This document shows, piece after piece, positions 1 to 11,925 of a stretch of 64,000 nucleotides of DNA. Where the stretch lies: positions 1-64,000 of the forward strand of contig KV748209.1 of the NCBI GenBank assembly GCA_001692895.1, written 5' to 3'. Numbering within the stretch: position 1 is the stretch's first letter; every line of letters begins with the position of its first letter. This DNA comes from Cenococcum geophilum 1.58 (Eukaryota > Ascomycota > Dothideomycetes > Gloniales > Gloniaceae). A program made the translations under genes and the position numbers. The notes under the pieces were generated by a model. It did no database searches. It was not told the DNA's origin and saw only the letters and a list, made by a program, of their open reading frames with translations.

Positions 1-574
1 GTAATTATATAAAAGTATATTTAAGATATACTTTTTAAAGACCTTTATAGAGATTTAAATTAATATAATACTTATTAATGTTTTAAAACTTATTACTATA
101 TACTTATAATACCCTAAAAAAGCTTCTAAAAAAGATAGTTATAAAATGTATATAAGAAGCGGCGGAAATATAGAAGCTGCTACTATGGATATAAATAAGC
201 ATAAGAAAGAAAAGATCGACTCTCTTAGCTCTTTCCCTAATTACCTTTTATATTTAAGCGGTATAGTAAGCTTATCTAGGATATACTATATTTATACTAA
301 GCTTAGACCTAAGTAGAGTATTAGATAATATATTATATAAAAGACTTTTATAGATTCTAAGAAGTAAAGGCCTACTAAGCTAGATAATTAAGTTTATCTA
401 ATCCTTTCTAATATGGCGTACTATAAAAATTATAATTAAGGGCTATAAAAGCGAATTAATACTAATACCTCTAAATATCCTATAGGGATTACCCTTATTA
501 CTAATTCTATTCCTTTTTTATATATTTAAACTACTAGAGATATATAATAATAGCTAGAATATAATAGCCCTAGG
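1..574 (+). mobile_element. LINE-type non-LTR retrotransposon, RT fragment (left part)
   Basis: AT-rich, RIP-damaged DNA. Around 481-530 the plus strand reads GLP followed by ILFLF, which matches the G-I-P-Q-G-S-P-x-S-P-I-L-F segment of LINE reverse transcriptases with the Q-G-S part degraded. The reading breaks at 570-574 (CTAGG) where an LTR element is inserted, and resumes at 9795 with an A-L-G-F-x-D-N-x-N-L-I reading, the degraded F-A-D-D box. No intact frame survives. The start of the element is outside the window. The class is fairly clear; the clade (Tad or I-like) is a guess. Confidence 0.5.
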
Positions 575-768
575 TGTTGGAATATATGGACAGAGGTTAC
601 GTGGTTATAAATGTCTCTAATTAGTCACCCTTATGGTGACTCATCAGCCCCCTACTTAGGCACTGCGATCCTTACGATCCTTTGCTTTCTAAATCAATTA
701 ATAAGAAGAATAATTATTATACTATCTACGAACCGTAGCTACGTGATATCCCCCTTATATAACCAACA
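575..768 (+). repeat. 5' LTR of the short LTR element (194 bp)
   Basis: It begins TGTTGGAATA and ends TAACCAACA, with short inverted termini TGTTGG/CCAACA. It differs from the copy at 9596-9789 mainly by C/T and G/A changes, as expected after RIP. Confidence 0.85.
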
Positions 769-1031
769 CTGATTAGTGGTTAACTTTACTATTATACTAT
801 AGAATAGCAAGGTATTCCACCAAGAAGAGACGAGCCACTATACTAGTGCTACTCGTACTAGAGGAAGCTGTCTTTTAAGGTTAGAACTGGTCCTAAACTT
901 TAAATAGAACTCTTCTATAAATCTAAGGATCTAAAGGCTAGAACTGGTCCTAAGCCTTTCTAAGATTATAGATTCTTGCGTCTATTACGCAGAACAATAC
1001 GCTTTATAAGTCTTTGCGATTTAAGGCTAGA

Positions 1032-1218
1032 TGTTACAGTGCTGCAATGAAGTAGACTAAATAACTACGTTGTGGTATGAAGAGGGGAAGAAGGTAGAAA
1101 GGGGGTATTGTATATAAATAGTAGGGCCGGCCGCTAAGTCGCTAGTGGTGGGCTAGCTAACAGTAGGGAACAGTACAAGACAGTATGAAACAGTATGCGT
1201 TAGGTCAGTGCCGTAATA
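1032..1218 (-). repeat. Chromovirus copy 1 LTR (3' in element orientation)
   Basis: 187 bp, pairing with 7762-7948. It contains the block GGGCCGGCCGCTAAGTCGCT shared by all four LTRs of this family in the window. Confidence 0.9.
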
Positions 1219-1349
1219 GTACTTCTCTCCCCTAGACGGTTTGGTCCCTAAACTAAATAGATAACTTAAAAATAGGTAGTGTATAGGGTTGCCTATTTTC
1301 TACCGCAAAGATATTAGTTCCGCTTACCGCCCTTAACCGAGCTAATGGT

Positions 1350-1376
1350 GATTTTCTATGCCAGGCATAGAAAATC
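1350..1376. repeat. 27-bp palindrome (hairpin) near the 3' end of chromovirus copy 1
   Basis: GATTTTCTATGCC, one base, then GGCATAGAAAATC: a 13-bp perfect stem with a 1-nt centre. The same hairpin is present at 45147-45173 in copy 2, and a sequence variant lies outside any chromovirus at 47630-47656. Confidence 0.85.
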
Positions 1377-1551
1377 CTAATTAGTTAGTTCAGTAAGTAA
1401 GGTCGGTAGAACTCTATACCGCTACCTAAATTAGTCCGTATGGCGTTTCTTGGCGAGAATTTAGCTAATTAGATAACTTTAACTGCCGGTTAAAGTTCTA
1501 TGACATCTTAACCACTATAAATTTTAATACGGTGGTCGGCCGCGACCTTGG

Positions 1552-4500
1552 CGTGACTTTTTCTTATCTTATACCTAGTCTAGGGGTTCTGGCTTCTTAG
1601 GGTGTTGCTTATAAAAGTGCTGTATAGCTTATTCGTAACCCTTTAGGTTTTCTTCTAGCTACTAGGTTATATCCTTATAATATTTCCATTTAATCTTATA
1701 AGTTAGGCCCTAGGGGTCTTCGTTATATATATTAAGGATTTTCTTAAACTTCTATTTATCTTCTATGTTGCCGTTATTATCTCTCTCTGCTACTCGTCCT
1801 TGTATATTACGGCGCTCTGTAATATTAATATTTGCTTAGCTAGGGATCTCTTTAGCAGCTTAGAGGCGGACCTTAGATATATAAAAGGATTTATTTACTT
1901 AAATGTGGTCTAGGAGGTCTATTATAACTGCCCTTTAGTATACTGCGAGTATAGGGTACAGGCCGTCCCATTTATTGTCCCATTTCTTCTTAGGTCTATT
2001 TGTCTTTATATTTTCTAAGCTAACTATAACTATATTACCTTTATAGAATAACGCGCTCTCGTCCCTACGGGTATTAGTATTATCTTTATAGCGTTGCTGT
2101 AAAATCTAGGCTAGGGCCTTAAGCTGTATTAATATCCGCTTAAAAGCGGTTGGCTATAGAGTCTGCGCGAAAGAACTCCTTTTTTACTTATGCTGATAGT
2201 ATTAGTGGGCGGGGGCCAGCAGGCTCGATTCTAAGGCGAGGGTTAAAGCTATAGTTTATAAAAAACGGGGAGATGCTTATACTCTTATTGACTTAGTTAT
2301 TTATAGTAAACTTAGTAAGTAGTAGGTAGTTAACCTAGTCGTCTTATATAAAGCTAATAAAAGCATAAAGGTATTTATTTACGGCGGCGTTAATAATTTT
2401 AGTTTAGCCGTTTATTTTTAGGTACTAGGCTAAGCTTAGTTATAAGGTTATCTTAAGGCGTTTACTTAGTCGTTACTAAAAGTTACTAATAAATTGTGTG
2501 CCGTAATTAGAGATAATCGTACTTAGTATACCGTGGAGCTTATATATATTATTAATAAAGCCATTAACTAACTCCTTTGTTAAGAGTCCTATTACTAGAA
2601 TAAGGTGTCGTATTTTAGTTAGGCGGTCTATAATAATAAGGATATATTTATATGCCTTACCGTGGCGTTAGTATACTGGTAGCGTTATAATATAGTTAAT
2701 TGAGATATTGGTCTATAGGCGGGCGGGTAATTCTAGTAGCTTTAGGAAACCAGGCGGGGCAGAATAGGGGGTCTTAGTGCGAAAGTATAGGGCATAGTTT
2801 TTAATAAAGGTAGTTGTGAACTGGGAGATTCCTGGCTACTAGTATGTTTAGTTTAAGAGGTTAAGAGTCTTAACCCGGCTAGGGTAACTAGTGGGGCCGC
2901 TACTATAAGAGCGATAGGTAACTTCTAGGTAGAGATCTAGGGCGTTAGGGATAAAGAGACATTAGTGGAAGTAGATTTGTCCGTTAATAATACTATATTT
3001 TAACTTATCGCAATAGAGTAATTTCCTAATTTTCTTTAGCTAATGGCGAGCTTTCCGATTATATAGGGCTGCCATTATATCTTTTACAAGTTCGTTTTTC
3101 TAGTATCTTAGCTAGATTAACTTATCTAATGACTTTTTAGCTATTTTAGGGTCTAGAGCGGCTACGAACTCCGTATTATTAGAGTTATGGGACTTATATA
3201 GTAATTCTTTTAAGATTATAGGGTTAACTTTCTAGGGCGGTATAACGACTTGGGCTTAGTAGCGGAGGCGTTTATTATTAGTGTCCTTAGGCCTTATTCC
3301 TAGTAGCCGGCTTAGGGCGTTAGGGAGTGTAGCTTTGCTACTAGGTCTATATATAATTATAAAGTTAAACTATAAAAGGAACTTTACCTACTAGACTTGG
3401 CGCTAGTTTAGCTACTTAGTAGTTATAAACGTCTATAGGTTCTTATGGTCGGTGATAATTTTAAACGGCTCCTTAGTCCCTTATAGCTTAGGACGCTATT
3501 CCTCTAAAGCCTTAATAATAGCTAGGAGTTCTTTATTATAGATCTTATAGTTATATTTTAGCGTAAAGTGCTTTATAGAGAAGAATGCGACCAGTTTTAA
3601 TTTTCCGTTATTATTATATTGGGAAAGGACTCCGCCAGAAGCCCAATTTAATGCATCTATCTCTACTACTATTTTCTTCGTATAGTTATAATATGCTAGT
3701 ACTAGTGCTAAAGTAAAGGCTCCCTTAAGGGCCTTAAACGATTTGGCTTATTTTAGTCCCTATAGCTATCCGATATCCTTCTTTAGAAGTTTTATTATAG
3801 GTGTAGTAATAGCAGAGTAGCCTTAGATAAATTGTTGGTAGAAGTTCGCGAAGCTAAGAAATTATTATAGTTCTTTAATTAATGTTAGGTTCTTCTATTC
3901 CTATAAGGCCTATATCTTCTTAGGGTCTATAGTTATGCTATTAGTTAAGATAATTAAGCCGAGGTATTTTGTTTTAGTAGAGTAGAACTTAGACTTATTA
4001 ATATTAATCTAAAGTCTAGTATTGCCAAGTCTTTAGATGACTTTATTTATATACTTAGTGTGCTTAGCGCATGTTTTAGAAAAGATAAGGATATTATTAA
4101 GGTAGGCAGTGTAGTAGTTATTAAGGGCGTTATATAAAATATGGTTAATATAGTTTTAAAATATAGCGGGTGCGTTATAGAGGCCGAATAGTATAACTAG
4201 TATCTTATAGAGTCCAAACTAGGTAATAAATGCTATAAGCTACTTATGGCCCTCCGTAATCCAGATCTGGTTAAACGTAGTAATTATATTAAGTTTAGTA
4301 AAGTATTTGGCGCTATAAAGTGCGTTAAGTATCTCGCGAATTAGTGGTAGTGGGTATTAATTCTTAATAGTGACTGTATTTAGGCCTTAGTAGTTATAGT
4401 AGATTTATATACCGCCGCCGGGCTTAGCAGCGAGGAGGAGTGGTGCGGTAGCTAGTGAGGTCAATTCGCGGATAAAACCCTTATTTAGTATTTTATTAAT

Positions 4501-7500
4501 CCACTTCTTTATATACCTAAGTTTAGTAGGTAAGAGTGGTCTATTTTTATAGTATAGGGCCTAGTTTCTAGGGGTGATCTTAATTTTATAGTCCCATGGT
4601 TGGTAAGGGGGCAGCTTATCTATATTCTTAGGGAGGAAGTGCTTAATATATTTACTAAACTCCTTTAGTAGGCGTTGTAGAATATCTTCGCGGGTCAATC
4701 CTGGTTTGCCTTTTAGGAATTTTTTAATATTAGTGTCAACTATCTTCCGACGTAAAAGCTCGGGTTTAGTTTTTAGATTTATTTTAAGGAAGTTATAGAA
4801 ATAGGGGGGGGAGCGCTTTACGGGCTTCCTTTATTATATAGTTGCCTTTTACTAGTTAGTAGAAAGACCTTTCTAATAGGTTTAGTACTTCTATTAGGCC
4901 TATAAGTAGCTCTTTAAGTAGCTATTAGTGCTTATCTTATTTAACTAGTTCTACTAGCTCCGCTATATAGATCCTTATTACCTTTATATCTTTTTATTTA
5001 TAGAATTGGGTAAAATTAATAGTATAGGTGCATTTAATATTGTCTAGGTTAGGGCATATCTGGCTCTTTAGTGCTATAGCTAGGCTAGTACAGCTTAGTT
5101 GGCCTAGGGGGGCGGAAATGAGGCGGCGGCCCTATATGGTACGCGCGGGAGATAGGTATGAGGTTGGGCGTTACGGTGGCGCGGTTTCTATTATCTAGGT
5201 TTTAGTAGTTCTATAGCTAGTCCTTGCTATAATATAAGCTGTAGTATACGTATATAGTATATGGCTTAGTTCTAGGTGTTGGGCTGGGCGGCTAGGGTTT
5301 AAATAGTGCCTAGGTTAGGGTTAGTTTTTTAGTAGTAGCGGCGCAAAGCGGACCTTCTTCCTTGGTCTTAGTAGGGCTGGCTGGCCCGTTATTTTGGTCT
5401 TAAGTACTAAGTTAGTCTAGTCTTCTACTGTCTCGTTTCTTTACAGCTATATAGGCTCCCCTTTATTAGAAATGTCTTTTACTATTAGGGCTTTATATAT
5501 AGTTCTAGGCACTAGGCTTAGTAGTGCTAAGTGTCTACGTAGGGCGTCCCTACTAACGTCGGCTATCCTCTATGGAAGGTAGTGCCTAAAGTAGTAGTCT
5601 AAGTTAAAGCGGATCTTAAGTTTCCTAAAGCTAGGATAGGGCTTATGCTTTTAAAGCTAGGGCATACCTAGGATAATTGGGGTAGTGGGTAAGAGTTTAG
5701 TAATAAAAAAGAGTATAGCTTTAGTATAGAGGCCGATTAATATTTAGGTAGTGAAGTAGTCTGTAATAAGCGAAGTTGGGATGCTATCTGTAAGGCGTAG
5801 TAGCCTAGGTGCTAGCAGCTTCTTAGTTATAATATTATACTTTCTTATAATAGACTCTGCGTTAGTAAATGCTATTATAGTACTACCGGAGTCTACTAGG
5901 CTTACTATATTAATATAAACTTGGGGGTATAGGTTATGTAATAAGGAGAGTTAGGTTTAAATAAGGATTAATTTCTTATTACTATTTACTAATCTAAGAT
6001 TAAGTAGTAGTTTATTAATAGAAAGGATTAATTAATCTAGTAATAGGGACCTAATCTTCTTATCTTCCTCCTTATATAGTTTAGACTCTTAGGCGCGACT
6101 TAGTCTAAGGGTTTGCCTTTTAATAACTAGGGTATAGGGCTGTCTTAGTGGGGCGGTCTAGTGTCTATCTGGCTAGTAGTATCTATTTCTGTTTTAGTTA
6201 GGGTATAGAAAGATAATACCTCACTAATAATATGGCCGTGTTTATATTTGCTAGCGTAAAGTTGCTAATACTAGGCGTTGTTAACGGGTTAGGCTCCTAT
6301 ATAGGGTATAGTTTAAAGTAACTAAGCTATAGGGTTAAAGGGGGGGGGTTGTCCGCCGCGGCTATAATAGGCTCCGCGGTTGCCGCGTTTATAATAGACT
6401 CTATAGTCGCCGTATCCGCGGTTATTTATTTACGTTATTTAACGGGGTAATATTAGAACTAGGTTTGCTATCTTGGCGGGGTTATAGGCATCCTTTTAGT
6501 GGCTAGATAGGCTATAGGTAAGGTATAATCTATTATTAACGCGGCGCTTGCGCTCTGTGTTTAAGATTCTATTAAGGTTTATAGGTTCTTTAGTCACTAC
6601 TAGGGTTAGGGTTAATATAGGGGCAGGGGCTTAGGTAGGTAGGTAGTGGTTAGCGTTCTTCTTAAGGTTGGCTTGGTATGCATAGTTCGCAAGGTTTTTA
6701 GCAAATATATCTATCTGCTTACTTTAACCTGTATAGTCGCTGTTATTAATTTTATAGGCTAGTCTAAGTACTAGCTCTTCCATCTTTAGAGAGATAAACT
6801 TTTAGAGTAGGTCTACCTTTTATTCGTCTGTCTTCTTAGCGCGGACTATTAGCTTATTAAGCTCTCCCTTCTAGAACTAGTAATTACGCTCGCCTTAGGG
6901 GAAATGGTTAAGCTTATTCTTTATAACTTGGGTTATATTAAGGACCTTATAGTAGGTAGTAAGGTCTTTAAGTATATCTTCCTTAGTAGGCCATTTTCAC
7001 GTAGATATGTTGTTTAGGTTCTTATATATAAGCTCTAGGCCCTATTTAATAAACTTATAGGCTTTGTCCTCTAGTATATCTAAGATATAAAGGATTTAGG
7101 ACTAAACTATGTTAAAGTAGTCCTAGTCCCGGTTAAAGACTCCCTTAATCTTAATATGCTAGGTCTTAAAATTAGCTTATTATTTTAGTGGGGTGCCTTT
7201 TCCGCTAAATATTAGCGGGTCTTTAGATCTCCGTTTTTTCTGCTAGGTTACTACTATTATTATAGGGGTTAATTATTTTAGAACGGTAATAGTCTTTGCC
7301 TAGGAGTTAATAGTTCCTATTTAGGAAGTAATAAGGGTACTAAGGTTTTTATTAGCTTTTTTATTGGTAGTGTTTATATTATATATATACTATAGTCCTA
7401 CTTTAATATTATTAAGGAACTTATTGGTATAGTTAATAAGGGTAAAGTAAGCTTTGCTAGGCTTAAAGGTCTTAGGGTATAGTAGGGAGCGGCGGATTAT

Positions 7501-7596
7501 CTACGCGATATTGGGGTATATCTTTATAAATAGGTCTATAAAAACGTCGCGGGGGTTCTAGGTTTCGGCTATTTTAGCGTCGTTAGTATCGCCTAT
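1552..7596 (-). pseudogene. Degraded gag-pol of chromovirus copy 1
   Basis: Read on the minus strand this collinear region corresponds to the frame at 38929-44975. The former start at about 7596 is ATA instead of ATG. The RT catalytic box reads Y-L-N-N-I-L-I-F-S near 4079-4108, both Asp positions having become Asn, a G-to-A outcome. The RNase H and integrase regions and a C-terminal chromodomain follow in the usual Ty3 order. There are many TAA/TAG codons, so it is non-functional and was probably silenced by RIP. Confidence 0.75.
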
Positions 7597-7761
7597 CTAG
7601 GTACTAGGTAAAAACTAAGGATTATTTTAGGACTGTGCTGGGGACGTATTAGTTTTAGCAGAGGCGCGCGTAGGTCACGATTGCTCTAGGGCGGAGGTTA
7701 ATTGGCTAGGGTATAGGGAATTAGTAATCGCGATAGGGCGCAAATTAAAGATACTATAAAC

Positions 7762-7948
7762 TGTCACAGTGCTGTAATAAAGTAGACTAAATAACTACGT
7801 TATAGTATAAAGAGGGAAAGAAGGTGGAAAGGGGGTATTATATATAAATAGTAGGGCCGGCCGCTAAGTCGCTAGTGGTGGGCTAGCCAACAGTAGGGAA
7901 TAGTACGAGACAGTATGAAACAGTATGCGTTAGGTCAGTGCCGTGACA
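7762..7948 (-). repeat. Chromovirus copy 1 LTR (5' in element orientation)
   Basis: 187 bp, partner of 1032-1218, followed directly by the CTAGA duplication. Confidence 0.9.
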
Positions 7949-8082
7949 CTAGAACTAGTTCTAAGCCCTATAATCGCAAATATATGTTATAAACGCGTAC
8001 TAAACTACAAATGCGTATTAAACCACGAACGCGTACCAAACGACAATCCCTACACCAATAATACTTCCCTTTCTCCGAAAAT

Positions 8083-9190
8083 ATGGCTACTCCAAATAAC
8101 TGGAAAGACTCCTTACCACTAGGGGTAGCTGCGTACGCGAAACTTATTAATAAAGATTGGGACGAATTTACTATTAATATAATAACTTATACCGCAAAAC
8201 AAGTTAACGGCTTTCTCCTATACCGTATTCTATTTTACTAAAGTAGATACTACGCCGATTTACAGCTATAGGAATATTTTAGGGAGGATTTTATAGGATA
8301 GACTGCCGACACCTGGGCACTTGACAATATTTATATTATTTAGGATTTTCAAGACTTCCTATAAGAGAATGGAGTGTTTGTACCTATAAATGGGGGTACT
8401 ATTAGAGACAATATTTAGCAAGTCCTTAACGTAAAAGAAGAGCACGAATGGACTCTATAAGAGATTAAGCACTAAAAGAAGTTTAACTCTTAAGGGAATC
8501 CTAATAACGGACAGCCATAAGCAACACTATAGACAACCTTAGGCTATTAAACACCTTAAGTTCCTCAGGCTGCCGTATCTCAACCCGTGCCTTAAGCTCC
8601 GTAATAAGCTCCGCATTAAGCTCCGTAATAAGCTCTAAAGTAACCTCTACAGCAACCTCTACAAGAACCTCCGCAGCAACCACAGTAGCCGCAGCAACCT
8701 CTATAAGAACCTCCGCAAGAACTACCGCAAGAACCTTAGTAGCAACCATAGCAACCTCTGCAAGAATCTCCGCATTAACCTCCGCATTAACCTCCGCATT
8801 AACCTCCGCAAGAACCTCCGCAGCAATCTCCGCAGGAATCCCTACAGTAACCACCACAGATAACCTTAGGCTATTAAATACCTTAAGTCCCTTAAGCTGC
8901 CGTATCTTAACCCGTGCCTTAAGCTCCGTCCCACCAGCAATCTCCGCAGTAATCTCCACAGTAATCTCCGTAGTAATCTCTGTAATAAGCCTCTACTTCT
9001 CCACAAACATTTAACAAGCTTTAGAAGATCCAGCATAGAGGGGAATTTTAAGACTTCTGTAGTTCCCAAGGTAGCTACAGAGGTGGCTACCAGCGTAATC
9101 CAGATAGGAAGTTCTCGTAGAGGGTACCGTGAAGAGAGAGTAATGTAGGGGGGGGGGGGAGCGGTTAGAACGGCACAGTCACGTAGGCAA
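8083..9190 (+). pseudogene. Degraded Pro/Gln-rich gag-like ORF of the short LTR element
   Basis: An ATG at 8083 opens a frame starting M-A-T-P-N-N-W-K-D. It can be followed for over 300 codons if TAA/TAG are read as Gln. The first third looks globular (L-P-L-G-V-A-A-Y-A-K-L-I-N-K-D-W). The second part is a low-complexity Q-P/Q-E-P-P repeat encoded by an 8-9-bp CCTCCGCA-type tandem repeat. It is the only coding potential left inside this LTR element after the chromovirus is removed, so a gag or structural role is inferred from position. It has no recognisable zinc knuckle and is not functional. Confidence 0.45.
8575..8860 (+). repeat. CCTCCGCA-type minisatellite inside the gag-like frame
   Basis: Tandem variants of an 8-9-bp unit, AACCTCCGCA / TTAACCTCCGCA, run through the frame. 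In translation they give repeated Pro-Pro-Gln/His and Pro-Gln-Glu units. Confidence 0.75.
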
Positions 9191-9595
9191 TCCATAAAAG
9201 AAAGAACTGCTAGTATCTACGGCAGCTACGAACCCGATAACTGTTGTAACTAATATACCTACAAACCAACCCTATGATAAGATTCCGTGCCGATCTGCCT
9301 ACGGAACTGACGCTCGCACTGTACTGCTACCTAAAATAATAACTATTGCGCTAATACGCCTGCGATCTACTAACCAAATAATCGTGCCTATACGCCTATG
9401 ATTAACCGACCGACTAATAGACAAGCTCTATGCTTAACTACTATTACTACCGCTACTGGTACCGTACTACTACCTAAACAGACTATTGCTGCTTCTACCT
9501 CTAGCTAAACCGACACCTTACTGCCTTGCTGCCTTACTACCTCGCTGCCTTACTACCTTCCTATAGCGCCATAAGCATAAAGAAAGAACTGCTAG

Positions 9596-9789
9596 TGTCG
9601 GAATATATAGATAGAGGTTATGTGGTTACAAATGTCTCTAATTAGTCACCCTTATAGTAACTTATTAGCCCCCTACTTAGGCACTGCGATCCTTATAATC
9701 CTTTGCTTTCTAAATTAATTAATAAGAAGAACAATTATTATACTATNTACGAACCGTAGCTACGTAATATCCCCCTTNTNTAACCAACA
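9596..9789 (+). repeat. 3' LTR of the short LTR element (194 bp)
   Basis: Partner of 575-768, ending in CCAACA and followed by the target duplication CTAGG. It contains several ambiguous bases (N near 9747 and 9778-9780). Confidence 0.85.
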
Positions 9790-9794
9790 CTAGG

Positions 9795-11440
9795 ATTTAT
9801 AGATAATATAAATCTAATTATATAGGAAAATATAGTAGTAGAAAACTATATTAGGCTAAACTAGGCGTATAATAGGTATATTGTATAGGTAAAANAATAC
9901 GGCGCTAAATTCGCATTAGATAAATATTAGCTTATCTACTTTATAAGGAAAAGGAGGGTAAGTAGTAACCTAGCCTTAATAGTAAATATCTAGAGCTATA
10001 AAGTAAAACTAAAAGCTACCCTTAAGGCCCTAGGGATTTAGGTAGACTCTAGATTAAACTAGAATAAGTATATTATATAGACTACTTATATAGGAGCAGC
10101 AGTATTTTTAGCAATATTATAAATTACTATCTTAATATAAGAACCCTCTTTTAAATATATACGCCTACTATATATAGTAATAGTAAGGCTAATAATACTA
10201 TACGGCTCCTAGATCTAGGGCTTAAGACTAGGTAGTAAGGTATTAATAAAAAGCTCTTTAGCGCCGCTAGCTAAGCTATAAAACTAGTACTTATATAGAA
10301 CTATAGGGGCCTATAGAAGAATACTACACGCTATACTAGAATGAAGGGTGGTAGTTCCACTACTAAACTTATATATTAACTTAACTATTATATAGAAAGT
10401 AGTTATAGTATAAGGCTACCTAGTAGAAGAAAATATATAATAAATACTAAAATGTATATAAGGAACGAGATATATATATAAAGCAATAGCCCCTTAAAGA
10501 GGCGATATACCTAAATATACTAGTTAGGAAGCCCGCTACCTATAAATAATAAAGAGAGAAAAGGAAATATAAGAATTATTAGCTTATAAGGTAAAGACCT
10601 AGCGCTATACTAATAGAGCGCTATAATAGTAATAAAGGGTAGGAGGTTACTAATATAGATAGAGATTTATTATATTAATTATAAGATAGGCAGATCTTAA
10701 ATAGAAGCAATAATAGAAGGAGGTAGTAAAAATATAAAACGCAGCTATATATAATACCCTATAGTTAATACTAACTTTATCCCTATATAAAGGACTAATA
10801 AAGGTAAAATCTATAGCCGCCTTTCTACTATAGATAAAGGTCCTAGGTCTAAATATATAGCTAGCATCTATATTTTAAACATTGTACCTTAATATATATA
10901 CGGGTGGCCTATTTAGTTAGTATACTATATACTACTATTTTATAGCTACCGCTTAATAAAAGACTAGCTACTTACTAGCGTAGGCTTAAATAATATTACT
11001 TAGATATTCTCTATAAGTAGGGGCTTATAGGTAGTAGTAAAATAGCTTATAGGCTAAGGAATTCTCTAGTAGTTTTAAATAGTNTATAAGATCTAATAGG
11101 AGGACACTAAATAATACGCCCTATTCTAGCCCCTTAAGGACTAAATACCCCCGCCTAGCTATAAATGGCTTACTAGCAAACTACTAGACCCTCCTATTAC
11201 CCCCCTTAGATCTTTTAATATACCTAGAAAGTATAGTATATAAGGTAGACTAAAAGATATAAAGATATACTAGCTAGGCGAAGATAGAATAAGTAAAACT
11301 AGCTAAAAGGAAATACTTAAGGGTTTCCCCTTATAGGGCTTTTTCCTATATAGATCTAAAAAGGGACTAAATTGGGTAATAAATAGAATTAATAATTATT
11401 ATTATATAGGTAGTTATATAGCTAATTATAGAACCTTCCT
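9795..11440 (+). mobile_element. LINE-type non-LTR retrotransposon (right part, RT thumb to C-terminus)
   Basis: This continues the fragment at 1-574 after the LTR insertion. Tolerating TAA/TAG, the plus strand gives I-D-N-I-N-L-I (the Y/F-x-D-D catalytic box with D to N), then an L-G-x-x-x-D-S-R-L-N stretch near 10030-10060. After that come R-P-I-x-L-Y-G-S near 10180-10215, a Q-N-x-Y-L-x-R-T-I-G-A-Y-R-R-T-P segment near 10275-10335 and V-P-P-L near 10350, the usual order downstream of a fungal LINE RT. The 3' end is not sharply defined and is placed just before the minisatellite. Ambiguous bases occur at about 9895 and 11085. Non-functional. Confidence 0.55.
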
Positions 11441-11925
11441 AGTATATTAGTGCTGTGTATTGGTAGAGCTTTAAAGCTCCATATAATGTTTTGAGCAGAG
11501 CTTCGAGCAGACCCTTGACCAGAGCTTCGAGCAGACCCTCGACCAGAGCTTCNACCAGAGCTTCGACCNNNGAGCAGAGCTTCAACAAGAGCTTCGACCA
11601 GGGCTTCAAGCAGACCCTCGACCAGAGCTTCGAGCAGACCCTCGACCAGAGCTTCGACCAGACCCTCGACCAGAGCTTCGACCAAAGCTTCAAGCAGAGC
11701 CTCGACCAGAGCTTCGAGCAGGCCCTCGACCAGACCCTCGACCAGAGCTTCGACCGGAGCTTCGACCAGACCCTCGACCAGACCCTCGAGCAGACCTTCG
11801 ACCAGACCTTCAAGCAGACCCTCGACTAGAGCTTTGTATAGGCATTCGTGCAGGCGTTCGTGCAGGCGTTCGTGCAGGCTTTTGTGCAGGCGTTTGTGCA
11901 GGCAGCGGAGGAGCAATAAAGCAGG
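11440..11925. repeat. 12-bp-period minisatellite (GAGCAGAGCTTC / GACCAGACCCTC)
   Basis: From about 11495 to 11830, 12-bp units alternate GACCAGAGCTTC, GAGCAGACCCTC and variants. From 11839 to 11900 a related unit (GTGCAGGCGTTC) takes over. Long open frames exist on both strands only because the period is a multiple of three, so they are not genes. The left edge (about 11430-11480) is the reverse complement of blocks at about 32095 and 32620 (GCAGCACTAATATACTAGG). Ambiguous bases at 11533 and 11569-11571 show an uncertain assembly here. Confidence 0.85.

Larger units (their letters stand above)
1032..7948 (-). mobile_element. Ty3/Gypsy chromovirus, copy 1 (RIP-degraded), TSD CTAGA
   Basis: The element is 6917 bp with identical-length 187-bp LTRs (1032-1218 and 7762-7948), TGTTAC...TGACA-type termini and a perfect CTAGA duplication (1027-1031 and 7949-7953). 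Its coding strand is minus. It belongs to the same family as the plus-strand copy at 38577-45491: LTRs, internal hairpin and pol order all match. It sits inside the short LTR element, so it is the youngest insertion of this nest. Confidence 0.9.
575..9789 (+). mobile_element. Short LTR element, TSD CTAGG, interrupted by a chromovirus
   Basis: Two direct 194-bp terminal repeats (575-768 and 9596-9789) begin TGTTGG/TGTCGG and end CCAACA. They are flanked by the identical 5-bp duplication CTAGG at 570-574 and 9790-9794. Removing the nested chromovirus (1032-7948) and its extra CTAGA leaves about 1.9 kb of internal DNA. That holds one degraded Pro/Gln-rich reading frame and no reverse transcriptase or integrase, so the element looks non-autonomous. 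The TGTTGGAATATA start is typical of Ty1/copia-type LTRs, but without a pol gene the superfamily is unproven. Confidence 0.8.

Noticed and set aside
8866-9195. Minus-strand frame of 109 aa
   Set aside because: Antisense of the Pro/Gln repeat frame of the LTR element; Leu/Arg repeats only.
11422-11916. Open frames on both strands with Glu/Val/Leu or Ser/Arg repeats
   Set aside because: They are produced by a 12-bp minisatellite whose period is a multiple of three, in all frames and on both strands. There is no gene context.
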